Shown: positions 46,963-56,156 of the stretch, in pieces
Layout: every line of letters begins with the position of its first letter
Numbering within the stretch: the first letter of the stretch is position 1
NCBI RefSeq assembly: GCF_000380485.1
Contig: NZ_AQYG01000051.1
Location: 186,001 to 250,000, forward strand
DNA length: 64,000 bases
Direction: 5' to 3'
From: Jongsikchunia kroppenstedtii DSM 45133
GTDB taxonomy: Bacteria > Actinomycetota > Actinomycetes > Mycobacteriales > Mycobacteriaceae
Notes under the pieces: generated by a model
Told to the model about the DNA's origin: nothing
The model's database searches: none
The model's input: the letters and a program-made list of their open reading frames with translations, nothing else
Position numbers and translations under genes: made by a program

Positions 46963-47766
46963 TCAGTCCGCGTAGGTCACCGCGACCGGCGCGTGGTCGG
47001 ACCACCGCAGATCGTAGGCATCGGCGCGATGTACCTGGGCGCTCTGCGCGCGGGCCGCCAAGCGCTTGTTCGCCAGCTGGTAGTCGATACGCCAGCCGGA
47101 GTCGTTGTCGAATGCCTTGCCGCGCCACGACCACCACGAGTACGGGCCCGGCTCGTCGCCGTGCAGCTCGCGATGCACGTCGCGGAGCCCGTTCGAGGTC
47201 AGGTCGGCCACCCAGGCGCGCTCCTCCGGAAGGAAGCCGGGGCTGCGCTTGTTGGTCTTCCATGCCTTCAGGTCGACCTCGTTGGGGGCGATGTTCCAGT
47301 CGCCGCCGATCGCCACGTCGCGGCGCTTCCGCGCCAAAGCCGTGATATGCGCACCGAATTCGTCCATGAACCGGAATTTCTCGTCGCGCTTCTCTCCGTC
47401 TGACGCACCCTTGGGCAGGTAGAGACTCGCCACGGTCAGGTCGCCGAAGTCGGCTTCGAGATAGCGGCCGGTGTGATCGAACTCATTGCTGCCGAATCCG
47501 ATTCGCACCGCATCAGGCGCGGTCCGGGACAGCACCGCGACGCCGGCATGCCCCTTCTTCTCGGCCTCGGCGAGGGACAGATGCCAGCCCTGCTCCAACG
47601 CCGGCGCCAGCGCCTCGGTCACCTGATCGTGGCTGGCCCGGGTCTCCTGCAGCAGGACGTAGTCGGGGGCGGTGTCCGAAAGCCACGGCAGGAAACCGAG
47701 ATTCGTCTCCGAGCGGTGTTTGACCGCGGCGCGAATACCGTTGACGTTGACGTTTGTGATGATCAC
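46963..47766 (-). CDS. Exodeoxyribonuclease III (AP endonuclease family)
   Basis: Magnesium-dependent DNA repair nuclease of the ExoIII/APE1 fold, 267 aa, acting on abasic sites and 3' blocks. Motifs: 'TNVNVNGIRAAVKH', 'DYVLLQETRA' (metal-binding Glu), 'GGDWNIAPNEVDL' and the terminal 'LRWSDHAPVAVTY' (catalytic Asp-His). All the active-site segments are present. It lies between the barstar-like gene and trpS on one strand. Confidence 0.92.
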   Translation of the reverse strand: MIITNVNVNGIRAAVKHRSETNLGFLPWLSDTAPDYVLLQETRASHDQVTEALAPALEQGWHLSLAEAEKKGHAGVAVLSRTAPDAVRIGFGSNEFDHTGRYLEADFGDLTVASLYLPKGASDGEKRDEKFRFMDEFGAHITALARKRRDVAIGGDWNIAPNEVDLKAWKTNKRSPGFLPEERAWVADLTSNGLRDVHRELHGDEPGPYSWWSWRGKAFDNDSGWRIDYQLANKRLAARAQSAQVHRADAYDLRWSDHAPVAVTYAD

Positions 47767-47775
47767 GCGGGCAGC

Positions 47776-48303
47776 CTAGCCGTCGAGTGCGACAGCCGCA
47801 CCCAACGCCGACCAGGCCGGCGACAACGGCTTCGTGTCGACCGCGACGATGCGGAACCGCGGCGACCAGCCGGTGGTGTAGTCCGGATCATTCCAGCGCG
47901 CCTGCGCGTACCGGATGGTGGTGAGCCAGTCGCCCAGCTGGTCGGGCTCGTCGGCCAGCACCTGCGCGGCGTCCCCGATATACGTCAGATAACCACGACG
48001 CTCGCCGAGCCACTCCAGGTCGGACAGCAGGTCGATCAGCGCGTCGGCGTTGTCGCCGGAACCCGCCGGAAAGTCGAACACCCGCGACAGTTCGAGGAAA
48101 GCCGTTGCCCGCGTACGCATTCGCGCCCCGTGCACGGTGCGGACAAGCACATTCCCGGCGGCCGCCAGCGATTCCGCCGAAACGGGCTGTGCGGCCACCG
48201 CAAACGAGTACTCGGTGCGGTCGGCGACGAAGTCCGCCTCCGGCAGACGCGTCGCGACGGCGAGGCTAGCGGCGGGCCGCTTGAAGATTCTCGTCCAGCG
48301 CAT
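47776..48303 (-). CDS. Barstar-family protein (RNase-inhibitor-like)
   Basis: Protein of 175 aa whose C-terminal half ('[20 protein letters not shown]', then '[13 protein letters not shown]') resembles barstar, the inhibitor that plugs the active site of barnase-like RNases. No barnase-like gene is in the window, so its partner is unknown; it may be an immunity protein or a regulator. The best start, ATG 48303, overlaps the upstream icd gene by 38 nt; no better start was seen before residue 30, so the exact N-terminus is uncertain. Confidence 0.65.
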   Translation of the reverse strand: MRWTRIFKRPAASLAVATRLPEADFVADRTEYSFAVAAQPVSAESLAAAGNVLVRTVHGARMRTRATAFLELSRVFDFPAGSGDNADALIDLLSDLEWLGERRGYLTYIGDAAQVLADEPDQLGDWLTTIRYAQARWNDPDYTTGWSPRFRIVAVDTKPLSPAWSALGAAVALDG

Positions 48304-49483
48304 TCAGGAATTCTTCGGTGGTGAGGAACGCCTGGTCGCTGCCGACGAGCAGGGCGAGGTCCTTGGTCATCTTGCCGCTCTCGACGGTGTTGATGACGAC
48401 GTCCTCGAGCTGGTGGCTGAAGTCGATCACCTCGGGGGTGTTGTCGAGCTTGCCGCGGTGCTCCAGGCCTCGGGTCCACGCGAAGATCGACGCGATCGGG
48501 TTGGTCGAGGTCGGCTTGCCCTGCTGATGCTGGCGGTAGTGCCGGGTGACGGTGCCGTGCGCGGCCTCCGCCTCGCAGATCTTGCCGTCCGGCGTCATCA
48601 GCACCGACGTCATCAGGCCGAGCGAGCCGAAGCCCTGCGCGACCGTGTCGGACTGGACGTCGCCGTCGTAGTTCTTGCAGGCCCAGACATAGCCACCCTC
48701 CCACTTAAGCGAGGAGGCGACCATGTCGTCGATCAGCCGGTGCTCGTAATGAATGCCGGCAGCGTCGAACTCGGACTTGAACTCGGTCTCGTAGACGTGC
48801 TGGAAGATGTCCTTGAACTGGCCGTCATACGCCTTGAGGATGGTGTTCTTCGTCGACAGATACACCGGGTAGTTGCGCTGCAGGCCGTAGTTGAGCGAGG
48901 CGCGCGCGAAGTCCTCGATGGACTTGTTGAAGTTGTACATCCCCATCACCACGCCACCGTCCTCCGGCAGCTTGACGACCTCGTGCTCGATCGGCTCCGA
49001 GCCGTCGTCCGGGGTGAACGTCAGGGTGACGGTGCCGCCGGTGGGCGCCTTGAAGTCGGTGGCGCGGTACTGGTCGCCGAAGGCGTGACGGCCGACGATG
49101 ATCGGCTTGGTCCAGCCCGGCACCAGTCGCGGGACATTCGAGATGATGATCGGTGCACGGAAGATGGTGCCGCCGAGGATGTTTCGGATCGTGCCGTTCG
49201 GCGAACGCCACATCTTCTTCAGCCCGAACTCCTCGACGCGCGCTTCGTCCGGGGTGATGGTGGCGCACTTGACGCCGACGCCGTGCTTCTGGATCGCGTG
49301 GGCCGAGTCGATGGTCACCTGGTCATCGGTCGCATCGCGGTGCTCGATTCCCAGGTCGTAGTAGTCAAGGTTGATGTCCAAATACGGGTGGATCAGCTTC
49401 TCTTTGATGAACTGCCAGATGATCCGGGTCATCTCGTCGCCATCGAGTTCAACGACCGTGCCCTCAACCTTGATCTTGCCCAT
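48266..49483 (-). CDS. icd: NADP-dependent isocitrate dehydrogenase
   Basis: Homodimeric eukaryote-type enzyme converting isocitrate to 2-oxoglutarate plus CO2 and NADPH in the TCA cycle; 405 aa. Signatures: '[20 protein letters not shown]', '[20 protein letters not shown]', '[11 protein letters not shown]'-like '[20 protein letters not shown]' and '[14 protein letters not shown]'. AGGAG lies before the ATG. The divergent upstream gap leads to the SAM-IV riboswitch and metY. Confidence 0.95.
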   Translation of the reverse strand: MGKIKVEGTVVELDGDEMTRIIWQFIKEKLIHPYLDINLDYYDLGIEHRDATDDQVTIDSAHAIQKHGVGVKCATITPDEARVEEFGLKKMWRSPNGTIRNILGGTIFRAPIIISNVPRLVPGWTKPIIVGRHAFGDQYRATDFKAPTGGTVTLTFTPDDGSEPIEHEVVKLPEDGGVVMGMYNFNKSIEDFARASLNYGLQRNYPVYLSTKNTILKAYDGQFKDIFQHVYETEFKSEFDAAGIHYEHRLIDDMVASSLKWEGGYVWACKNYDGDVQSDTVAQGFGSLGLMTSVLMTPDGKICEAEAAHGTVTRHYRQHQQGKPTSTNPIASIFAWTRGLEHRGKLDNTPEVIDFSHQLEDVVINTVESGKMTKDLALLVGSDQAFLTTEEFLNALDENLQAARR

Positions 49484-49750
49484 GCCGCTACGCGTCTCCT
49501 TTTGGGAAATATAACGTCCGTACGGTTACAGCCTACGCACGCGGAATTTCCCGGGCGCTGTTAGACCGACCGCATTCAGGCTAGTCCACCGGCTCAGATC
49601 ACATGCGCTCGCATCACCACTGAGTGGACGTCGGATCGTCGGCAGATCGTTTCCGCGGGGAAGCACGGATCCGGGGGCCGCGCCGAGTCAGATTCGGATC
49701 GACCGAAACCGTTGTTCTTCTGAATCGGACGTTGCTATATCCTTGACCAC

Positions 49751-49876
49751 AGGTCAAGAGTGTCAGCGCGAAGTCCCGGCTCGCTGACCGGCAACCCTCC
49801 TACCGCGGTGGGGTGCCCCGGGAGAAGACCTGGTCGCAGAAAATCTGCGGCAAGCGCGGGTCCGACGGTCGGGCCC
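49751..49876 (+). ncRNA. SAM-IV riboswitch upstream of metY-metX
   Basis: The leader carries the conserved SAM-IV core: AGGTC (49751-49755) pairs with GACCT (49827-49831) as the P1 stem, with the conserved 'GTCAGCGCGAAGTCCCGGCT' and 'CCGGCAACCCTCC' segments in between. P5 is CGCAGA-AAA-TCTGCG (49835-49849), followed by the CAAGCGCGG pseudoknot strand. A later stem, GGGTCCGA/TCGGGCCC (49858-49865/49869-49876, one G-U pair), lies before the metY ribosome site. SAM binding should turn off the methionine genes. TATATC at about 49736 is a likely -10. Confidence 0.9.
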
Positions 49877-49905
49877 CAGCCGACTCATAGGAGATTTGGG
49901 TAGCC

Positions 49906-51231
49906 ATGTCTGAACCCACCAACGACGCAGTAGATCCCACCGCCAACTGGTCCTTCGAGACCAAGCAGGTGCACGTGGGTCAGTCCCCGGATTCGGAGAC
50001 CTCGGCGCGAGCACTGCCGATCTACCAGACCACGTCGTACACCTTCCGCGATACACAGCACGCAGCCGATCTGTTCGGCCTCGCAGAACCGGGCAACATC
50101 TACACCCGGATCATGAACCCGACCCAGAACGCGGTCGAGGAGCGCATCGCGTCCCTCGAGGGCGGCGTCGCCGCACTGCTGGTGGCGTCGGGCCAGTCGG
50201 CGACCACGTTCGCGATTCTCAACGTGGTGGAGGCCGGTAGCCACCTGGTGACGAGCCCCCGGTTGTACGGCGGCACGTTCAACCTCTTCCACTACACGCT
50301 GCCCAAGCTGGGTATCGAGATCAGCTTCGTCGAGAACCCGGACGACCCCGAGAGCTGGCGCGCGGCTATCAAGCCGAACACGCGGGCGCTGTTCGGTGAG
50401 ACGATCTCCAACCCGAACAACGAGATCCTCGACATCGCCGGCGTCGCCAAGGTGGCCCACGACAACGGGCTGCCGTTGATCGTCGACAACACCGTCGCGA
50501 CGCCGTACCTGCTGAACCCGCTCGCCCACGGCGCCGACGTGGTCGTGCACTCGGCGACGAAATACCTTGGCGGACATGGGACTGCGATCGGCGGCGTGAT
50601 CGTCGACGGCGGCACCTTCGACTGGCGGGTCCAGCGCGACGGCGTCGATCTGTTCCCGGGCTTCACCACTCCGGACCCCAGCTACCACGGCGCCGTGTTC
50701 GCCGACCTGGGCGCACCGGCGTACGCCCTGAAGGCGCGCGTGCAGCTGCTGCGCGATGTGGGCGCCGCGATCTCGCCGTTCAACGCCTTCCTCATCGCTC
50801 AGGGTCTGGAGACCCTGAGCCTGCGCGTCGAGCGGCATGTCGCGAACGCGCAGAAGGTGGCGAAGTTCCTCGAGGGCCATGACCAGGTCGAGTCGGTCGC
50901 CTACGCCGGACTCGAGTCCTCGCCGTACTACCAGCGCGGACAGGAGCTGGCACCCAAGGGTCAGGGCGCCATCATCGGCTTCGAGATCGCCGGCGGCGTG
51001 GACGCGGGCAAGCGGTTCGTCGATGCACTGACCCTGCACTCCCATGTCGCCAACATCGGTGACGTACGGTCACTGGTGATCCATCCGGCGTCGACGACCC
51101 ATTCGCAGCTGACCCCCGAGGAGCAGCTGTCGGCCGGGGTCACGCCGGGCCTGGTGCGGCTCGCCGTCGGCATCGAGGGAATCGACGACATCGTCGCCGA
51201 CCTGGAAGCAGGCTTCGCGGCAGCGAAATGA
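49906..51231 (+). CDS. metY: O-acetylhomoserine sulfhydrylase
   Basis: PLP enzyme that makes homocysteine from O-acetylhomoserine and sulfide; 441 aa, cytosolic. The Cys/Met-metabolism family motifs are 'YSRIMNPT'-like 'IYTRIMNPTQNAVEERIASL' and the PLP-lysine segment 'VHSATKYLGGHGTAIGG' (Lys219). The expression switch is the SAM-IV riboswitch just upstream. It is followed by metX, which makes its substrate. In mycobacterial naming it is metC (Rv3340). Confidence 0.94.
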   Translation: MSEPTNDAVDPTANWSFETKQVHVGQSPDSETSARALPIYQTTSYTFRDTQHAADLFGLAEPGNIYTRIMNPTQNAVEERIASLEGGVAALLVASGQSATTFAILNVVEAGSHLVTSPRLYGGTFNLFHYTLPKLGIEISFVENPDDPESWRAAIKPNTRALFGETISNPNNEILDIAGVAKVAHDNGLPLIVDNTVATPYLLNPLAHGADVVVHSATKYLGGHGTAIGGVIVDGGTFDWRVQRDGVDLFPGFTTPDPSYHGAVFADLGAPAYALKARVQLLRDVGAAISPFNAFLIAQGLETLSLRVERHVANAQKVAKFLEGHDQVESVAYAGLESSPYYQRGQELAPKGQGAIIGFEIAGGVDAGKRFVDALTLHSHVANIGDVRSLVIHPASTTHSQLTPEEQLSAGVTPGLVRLAVGIEGIDDIVADLEAGFAAAK

Positions 51232-51273
51232 GCGCGCACGCGCCAGTGAAATAGCAAGGGGCAGCAACCGCAC

Positions 51274-52449
51274 GTGAGTATCGACGCCACCGGCACCGGG
51301 GTGACCCGACCGGCATTTCCGCGTACCTGGGAAGACCAGCCCGACGGCACCCTGACCAAGGTGCCGGTGGGGTCGATCGAACTCGACAACGGCGGTCACA
51401 TCGACGACGTCACCCTGGCGTTCCAGCGGTGGGGCCGGCTGTCCCCCAGGCGCGACAACGTCGTCCTGGTGATGCACGCGCTCACCGCCGACTCGCACGT
51501 CACCGGCAACATCGGGCCGATGGATCCCGAAGGCACGCTCGGCGATACGTCGGCCGGCTGGTGGGAGGGCATGGTCGGCAAGGGCTGTCCGCTCGACACC
51601 GACGAATGGTGCGTCATCGCGGCGAACGTCCTCGGCGGCTGCCGCGGCTCCACCGGACCGGCGACGCCGCACCCGGACGGCAAGGCCTGGGGTTCACGCT
51701 TTCCGCAGGTCACCGTGCTCGACCAGGTCCGCGCCGAGGTGGCGCTGCTCGACGCCCTCGGCATCGAGCAGGTCGCCGCGGTCCTGGGCGGTTCGATGGG
51801 CGGTGCCCGGTCGCTGGAATGGGTCATCGGCTACCCCGATCGGGTCCGTTCCGGACTGATCCTGGCGGTCGGCGCCCGCGCCACGGCCGACGAGATCGGA
51901 ACGCAGTCGACCCAGGTCGCCGCGATCGCCAGCGACCCCGACTGGCAAGGCGGCGACTATTACGGCACCGGCCGGGTGCCGAACGCCGGCATGCGCATCG
52001 CCCGCCGGATCGCACATCTGACGTACCGCACCGAGCATGAGCTCGATGGACGCTTCGCGAACTCCCCTCAGGGAGAAGAGGTTCCGCTCGACGGCGGCCG
52101 TTACGCGGTGCAGAGCTACCTCGAACACCAGGCCGACAAACTGGTCAGCCGGTTCGATCCCGGTAGCTATGTGGTGCTATCGAACGTGCTCAGCCACCAC
52201 GACGTCGGTCGCGGACGCGGCGGCATCGACGCCGCGCTCGCCAGCGCACGGGTGCCGGTGATCATCGGCGGCATCGACTCCGACCGCCTGTATCCCCTAC
52301 GGCTACAACAGGAATTGGCCGACAAGATGCCGTCCTGCGTGGGCGGCCTGCAGGTGATGCGATCCGACGACGGTCACGACGGGTTCCTCACGGAGTTCGA
52401 CGCCGTCGCCGATCTGATCAAGCAGACACTCGATCTGGCTCGGCACTAG
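51274..52449 (+). CDS. metX: Homoserine O-acetyltransferase
   Basis: Acetylates homoserine with acetyl-CoA, the first committed step of methionine synthesis here; 391 aa, alpha/beta-hydrolase fold. The nucleophile elbow is '[15 protein letters not shown]' (Ser174), the acid lies near '[12 protein letters not shown]' and the His in '[11 protein letters not shown]'. The GTG start lies 43 nt after metY, in the same operon under the SAM-IV switch. It is metA (Rv3341) in mycobacterial naming. Confidence 0.94.
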   Translation: MSIDATGTGVTRPAFPRTWEDQPDGTLTKVPVGSIELDNGGHIDDVTLAFQRWGRLSPRRDNVVLVMHALTADSHVTGNIGPMDPEGTLGDTSAGWWEGMVGKGCPLDTDEWCVIAANVLGGCRGSTGPATPHPDGKAWGSRFPQVTVLDQVRAEVALLDALGIEQVAAVLGGSMGGARSLEWVIGYPDRVRSGLILAVGARATADEIGTQSTQVAAIASDPDWQGGDYYGTGRVPNAGMRIARRIAHLTYRTEHELDGRFANSPQGEEVPLDGGRYAVQSYLEHQADKLVSRFDPGSYVVLSNVLSHHDVGRGRGGIDAALASARVPVIIGGIDSDRLYPLRLQQELADKMPSCVGGLQVMRSDDGHDGFLTEFDAVADLIKQTLDLARH

Positions 52450-52472
52450 CCGAAGGCTCAGTCGGTGCCGAG
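52439..52472. terminator. Bidirectional hairpin over the metX and DUF3017 stops
   Basis: CTCGGCAC (52439-52446) pairs with GTGCCGAG (52465-52472), and AGCC-GAA-GGCT (52448-52458) is nested in the loop. The stop codons of both convergent genes are inside, so it probably ends transcription from both sides. Confidence 0.6.
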
Positions 52473-52799
52473 GGAGTCGATGGACGACGCCAGCCACAGG
52501 ATGAGCGTCCCCGCGACCGCCATTGCGGACACATCGAAGACGCGCCCGCGCACCTGCAGCAGGCCCACCTGACTGACCGGCAGGATCGCCCGCAGCACCG
52601 CGCCGACCAGAGTGCCGATGCCGAAGACCAGGGCGCCGCGGCGCCAGCGGTCGATCACCACGAACAGGATCGCGACCAGGACGAACGCGATCACGATGAG
52701 GAACGGGATCTGCGCCATCACGACGCGCCGGCGCTGCGCACGGTGCAATCGGCGGGCACGTTTCCGTGCTCGCTGCATCTCCGCCGCCGACTTGACCAT
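52458..52799 (-). CDS. DUF3017-family membrane protein
   Basis: Small protein of 113 aa: a basic N-terminus (Arg/Lys-rich, residues 10-27) followed by about three hydrophobic helices. It matches the DUF3017 type found next to folD in Mycobacteriales (Rv3355c-like). Function unknown. Its ATG shares one base with the folD stop (TGATG at 52797-52801), so it is translated with folD. Confidence 0.82.
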   Translation of the reverse strand: MVKSAAEMQRARKRARRLHRAQRRRVVMAQIPFLIVIAFVLVAILFVVIDRWRRGALVFGIGTLVGAVLRAILPVSQVGLLQVRGRVFDVSAMAVAGTLILWLASSIDSLGTD

Positions 52800-53653
52800 C
52801 AGTTCTGGATCAGCTGTTCCGCGCGCTCGACGATGTTGGCCATCAGGAATGCCCGGGTGAGCGGACCGACGCCGCCCGGATTCGGCGATACGTAGCCGGC
52901 GACATCCACGACGTCGGCGGCCAGGTCGCCGATCCGGCCGTCCGGCCCCTTCGACGCGCCCACGTCGACGACCGCCGCGCCCGGCTTGATCATGTCCGCG
53001 GTGATGAGTCCCGGGGTGCCGGCGGCGGCGACCACGATGTCGGCGCGGCGCGTCTCGGCCGCGAGGTCACGAGTTCCGGTGTGGCACAACGTCACCGTCG
53101 CATTCTCGGAACGACGGGTGAGCATCAGCCCGATCGGCCGGCCGATGGTGGTGCCGCGGCCGACGACCACCACGTGGGCACCGTTGAGCGGGATGTCGTA
53201 GCGGCGTAGCAGGTGAATCACGCCACGTGGCGTGCACGGCAGGGCGCCGGGGGTGCCCAGCACCAGTCGGCCGAGATTCACCGGATGCAGGCCGTCGGCG
53301 TCCTTCGCCGGATCCATCCGCTCCAGGATCGCGTTCTCGTCCAGATGCTTCGGGAGCGGGAGCTGCACGATGTAGCCCGTGCAGTCCGGGTCGGCGTTGA
53401 GCTGATCGACCACCGCTTCCAGGTCGGCCTGGGTGGCGTCGGCCGGCAGGTCGGCACGGATCGAATTGATACCGAGCTTCTCGCAGTCGCTGTGCTTGAG
53501 CCGGACATACGTCGCCGACCCTGGATCCTCGCCGACCAGCACCGTCCCCAGGCCGGGCACGACGCCGCGCTCACGCAACGCATCGACTCGCTGCTTCAAG
53601 TCGGCGAAGATGTCGTCGCGGGTGGCTTTACCGTCCAGTGTCTGCGCGCTCAC
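52799..53653 (-). CDS. folD: Bifunctional methylene-THF dehydrogenase/cyclohydrolase
   Basis: Interconverts 5,10-methylene-THF and 10-formyl-THF with NADP; 284 aa. Signatures: '[14 protein letters not shown]' (catalytic Lys region), '[18 protein letters not shown]' and '[17 protein letters not shown]' (NADP site), and a C-terminal '[18 protein letters not shown]'. GTG 53653 gives the standard start '[15 protein letters not shown]'; ATG 53662 is possible. It supplies one-carbon units for methionine and purines. Confidence 0.94.
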   Translation of the reverse strand: MSAQTLDGKATRDDIFADLKQRVDALRERGVVPGLGTVLVGEDPGSATYVRLKHSDCEKLGINSIRADLPADATQADLEAVVDQLNADPDCTGYIVQLPLPKHLDENAILERMDPAKDADGLHPVNLGRLVLGTPGALPCTPRGVIHLLRRYDIPLNGAHVVVVGRGTTIGRPIGLMLTRRSENATVTLCHTGTRDLAAETRRADIVVAAAGTPGLITADMIKPGAAVVDVGASKGPDGRIGDLAADVVDVAGYVSPNPGGVGPLTRAFLMANIVERAEQLIQN

Positions 53654-53701
53654 GGGCCCCATTCTTTCAGGTCGTGTGCGAGAGTCGACGACCCTCTCTG
53701 C

Positions 53702-53768
53702 ATCTCCAACTTCCCAGGGCAAATACGACACCTTCGGGCCATCGCGGATGACCGTGGGAGTTGGAGAT
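53702..53768. repeat. Large inverted repeat between folD and trmL
   Basis: ATCTCCAACTTCCCA (53702-53716) pairs with TGGGAGTTGGAGAT (53755-53768) except for one extra T, enclosing 38 nt. It is directly followed by the third copy of the TTCCGCGGAA palindrome. It may be a remnant of a small mobile repeat or a structured leader. Confidence 0.65.
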
Positions 53769-53769
53769 A

Positions 53770-53787
53770 CGCGTTCCGCGGAACGCG
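53770..53787. repeat. Palindrome copy 3 (CGCGTTCCGCGGAACGCG)
   Basis: Perfect 18-nt palindrome identical to the copy at 21386-21403, lying in the gap between the divergent folD and trmL genes, 1 nt after a large inverted repeat. Confidence 0.8.
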
Positions 53788-54040
53788 GGCGGCTAGCGGT
53801 TACCCGGCAGCTTGGTAAGACGCCCAACGGTGTCGTCTGAGGCTCGGCCGATTCAGCAGTTGTCGTTTCTGTCGACCGTCAGGCCTCGACAGTCTGCCGA
53901 CTAGAGTTGTCGGAGCCTCCGTTGGCGGGCGGCCTACCGTTCCAACGACTCACGCCGGCCCTCCACCTCAGCGGGAGCATTGGCGATGACTGGGAGTCGT
54001 ATTCGCCCGCACACTCGCATGGTGATGTACTTGCGCAGCT

Positions 54041-54505
54041 ATGTTCAAGATCCTGTTCTATGAGCCCTGCATCCCTCCGAACACGGGCAACGCGATCCGG
54101 CTGGCCGCCAATACTGGCTGTGAGCTGCACCTGGTCGAGCCGTTGGGGTTCGAGCTGTCCGACGCGAAACTCAAGCGCGCCGGGCTCGACTATCACGACA
54201 TGGCGTCGGTGACCGTCCACCCGGATCTGAATGCCGCGTGGAGCGCGCTGGCACCGCAGCGGGTCTACGCCTTCACCGCGCATGCCACGACGTCGTACGC
54301 CGGGATCGCGTATCAAGCGGGCGACGTGCTGCTGTTCGGGCCCGAACCCACCGGGCTGCCCGACGAGGTGCTCGCGGATCCGCATGTGACCGCCCAGCTG
54401 CGCATCCCGATGCTGCCCGGCCGGCGATCGCTGAACCTGGCCAACGCTGCCAGCATCACCGTGTACGAGGCCTGGCGACAGCACGACTTCGGGGGCGCGG
54501 TGTAG
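54041..54505 (+). CDS. trmL: tRNA (cytidine/uridine-34 2'-O)-methyltransferase, SPOUT family
   Basis: SpoU-class RNA methyltransferase of 154 aa with a trefoil-knot SAM site, predicted to methylate the wobble ribose of a tRNA anticodon. N-terminal 'YEPCIPPNTGNAIRLAANTG', and knot motifs 'LLFGPEPTGLPDEVL' and 'IPMLPGRRSLNLANAASITV'. It matches the TrmL form and the place of spoU (Rv3366) in mycobacteria. ATG 54041 has a weak ribosome site; no in-frame alternative fits the family start better. Confidence 0.9.
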   Translation: MFKILFYEPCIPPNTGNAIRLAANTGCELHLVEPLGFELSDAKLKRAGLDYHDMASVTVHPDLNAAWSALAPQRVYAFTAHATTSYAGIAYQAGDVLLFGPEPTGLPDEVLADPHVTAQLRIPMLPGRRSLNLANAASITVYEAWRQHDFGGAV

Positions 54506-54526
54506 CCGCGCCAGGTCGAGATCCCG

Positions 54527-54547
54527 GCGTGTCTGCCGGGGACACGC
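54527..54547 (+). terminator. Short hairpin after trmL
   Basis: GCGTGTC (54527-54533) and GACACGC (54541-54547) form a 7-bp stem with a 7-nt loop, 21 nt after trmL. A weak terminator candidate without a T-run. Confidence 0.45.
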
Positions 54548-54621
54548 GTGTAGTTGCATAAAATGCGTGTCAAAAGTGTTGTGGCACAAAATTTGTCGGA
54601 CGCCGATGGCATTCTTTCCTC

Positions 54622-56148
54622 ATGTCCGCCGCAGCACCTGAACTCCTCGACGCAGACCTCTCGGTCACCGAGCTGATTCACGCTGTCAGCTACACCGCAC
54701 GGGTGCGCGGAGCCGCCGACTACCGATTGTTGTTCGGACTGTCCCTGATCCATGAACGCCGCGAAGATGAATACGTTGCCGAGGTCGCGGCCCTCGCCGA
54801 CCGGGTCCCACCGGTCGAATCCGGCAGCATCAGCGAGTTGCGAACGCCGCGGGAGAAGTTCGGGCCCAACGGCCTGGAACGGGCCATCGGCGATGTCGGC
54901 GCCGCGCTATGCGTCACTCCACAGCGGGCCCGCTGCTTGCTCACGACCGCCCACGCCGCCCGCTATCGGCTGGCAGAGACGGCCCGCACGTTGGCTGAGG
55001 GATTCATCGACCTGGACCGAATGGTCTTGGCCGTCAAGCGCACCGACCTGGTGAACGATGAAGCTATCGACCGGCTCGATCGCGAGCTCGCGGCCCAGAT
55101 CGCTCATCGCGGGCCGATGTCCACGCACCGGTTCCAGGCGCTGATCGTCAAGCTGATTCACCAGCACGATCCCGAGGCGATTCGCCGACGCACCTCCCGC
55201 ACCAACGACGACCGGAACATTTCGATCCGTCCGGACCGGTTCACCACCGGTCAGGCGCGGATCTCCGGCAATCTGCCGCAGGAGCAGGCGGCACTGATCA
55301 ACGCCCGCCTCGACGCGATGGCTAAAGAAGTCCACAAGGGTGATGGCCGGACGCTCACGCAGCGTCGGGCCGATGCGTACGTCGCTCTCGCGCAGGGACA
55401 GCAGCATCTCATGTGCGGCTGCATCGACTGTCAAACGGCGCGCACCGCGGAGCGCGGTGCTACTGCGGCACAACCGGTTCCCGCATCATCGGCCGGCGAG
55501 GCAGCATCTTCCGCGCAGTCGGATGCCTGCAATCACCCGACCGAGCCCCTGATGTATGTGGTGGTGAACCTGTCGACGCTGCTCGGCCTCGACAACGCTC
55601 CGGCTTACCTGGATGGACAGGGCCTCATCGACGCCGACAACGCCAGAAGGCTTGTTGCCGAAGCCAAACGGGCGTATGTGACGCCGCCGCAGGAAGATCC
55701 GGACGCTGCCGCGCAGCGATACCGGCCGTCCCGCAAACTCCGGGCGCTACTGCACGCGTCGGAGCTGTGCTGCCAATTTCCCGGCTGCAACAATCCCGTC
55801 AGCGAGGCCGACTTCGACCATCATCACGCCCACCGTGACGGCGGAAAGACCGTTCGCGGCAACATCGGTCCACTGTGCCGTTTTCACCACAGACTCAAAA
55901 CGTTTGGCCATTGGCGCCAATATCAGGATCTATGGCACAAGACTGTGTTCATCAGTCCGGAGAACCTGCAATATGTCGGCAACGCTTACAGCGGCGTAGA
56001 CATCTTCGACACCATCGCCGCCAACCCGCCCGACCGGCCACCGAACCATCCCAGTCGCAGCCGATTCGACCGGCATCGCGCAACCGTGCGCACCAAACAA
56101 CAACAGGCACAAGAATACTGGGAACGAATGAACCCACCGCCGTTCTGA
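54622..56148 (+). CDS. DUF222/HNH endonuclease domain protein
   Basis: Protein of 508 aa, the second DUF222/HNH protein of the window. The helical DUF222 region fills the N-terminal part. The HNH nuclease is near the C-terminus: 'CCQFPGCNNPVSEADFDHHH' followed by 'NIGPLCRFHHRLK'. A Cys-containing low-complexity insert lies at about residues 265-305. An AT-rich stretch (54550-54600) before the start is a likely promoter. It is convergent with dnaE2 with only 8 nt between the stops. Function is unproven. Confidence 0.85.
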   Translation: MSAAAPELLDADLSVTELIHAVSYTARVRGAADYRLLFGLSLIHERREDEYVAEVAALADRVPPVESGSISELRTPREKFGPNGLERAIGDVGAALCVTPQRARCLLTTAHAARYRLAETARTLAEGFIDLDRMVLAVKRTDLVNDEAIDRLDRELAAQIAHRGPMSTHRFQALIVKLIHQHDPEAIRRRTSRTNDDRNISIRPDRFTTGQARISGNLPQEQAALINARLDAMAKEVHKGDGRTLTQRRADAYVALAQGQQHLMCGCIDCQTARTAERGATAAQPVPASSAGEAASSAQSDACNHPTEPLMYVVVNLSTLLGLDNAPAYLDGQGLIDADNARRLVAEAKRAYVTPPQEDPDAAAQRYRPSRKLRALLHASELCCQFPGCNNPVSEADFDHHHAHRDGGKTVRGNIGPLCRFHHRLKTFGHWRQYQDLWHKTVFISPENLQYVGNAYSGVDIFDTIAANPPDRPPNHPSRSRFDRHRATVRTKQQQAQEYWERMNPPPF

Positions 56149-56156
56149 TCGATGTC

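Larger units (their letters stand above)
53654..54040. other. 387-nt gene-free region between folD and trmL
   Basis: No convincing gene. It holds a large inverted repeat (53702-53768), the third copy of the TTCCGCGGAA palindrome (53770-53787) and a small TGTCGA/TCGACA dyad (53870-53875/53886-53891). folD and trmL are divergent, so both promoters should be here, but no clear -35/-10 pair was seen. Confidence 0.6.

Noticed and set aside
53907-54040. Plus-strand frame before trmL
   Set aside because: No family resemblance and runs out of frame into trmL; probably intergenic.
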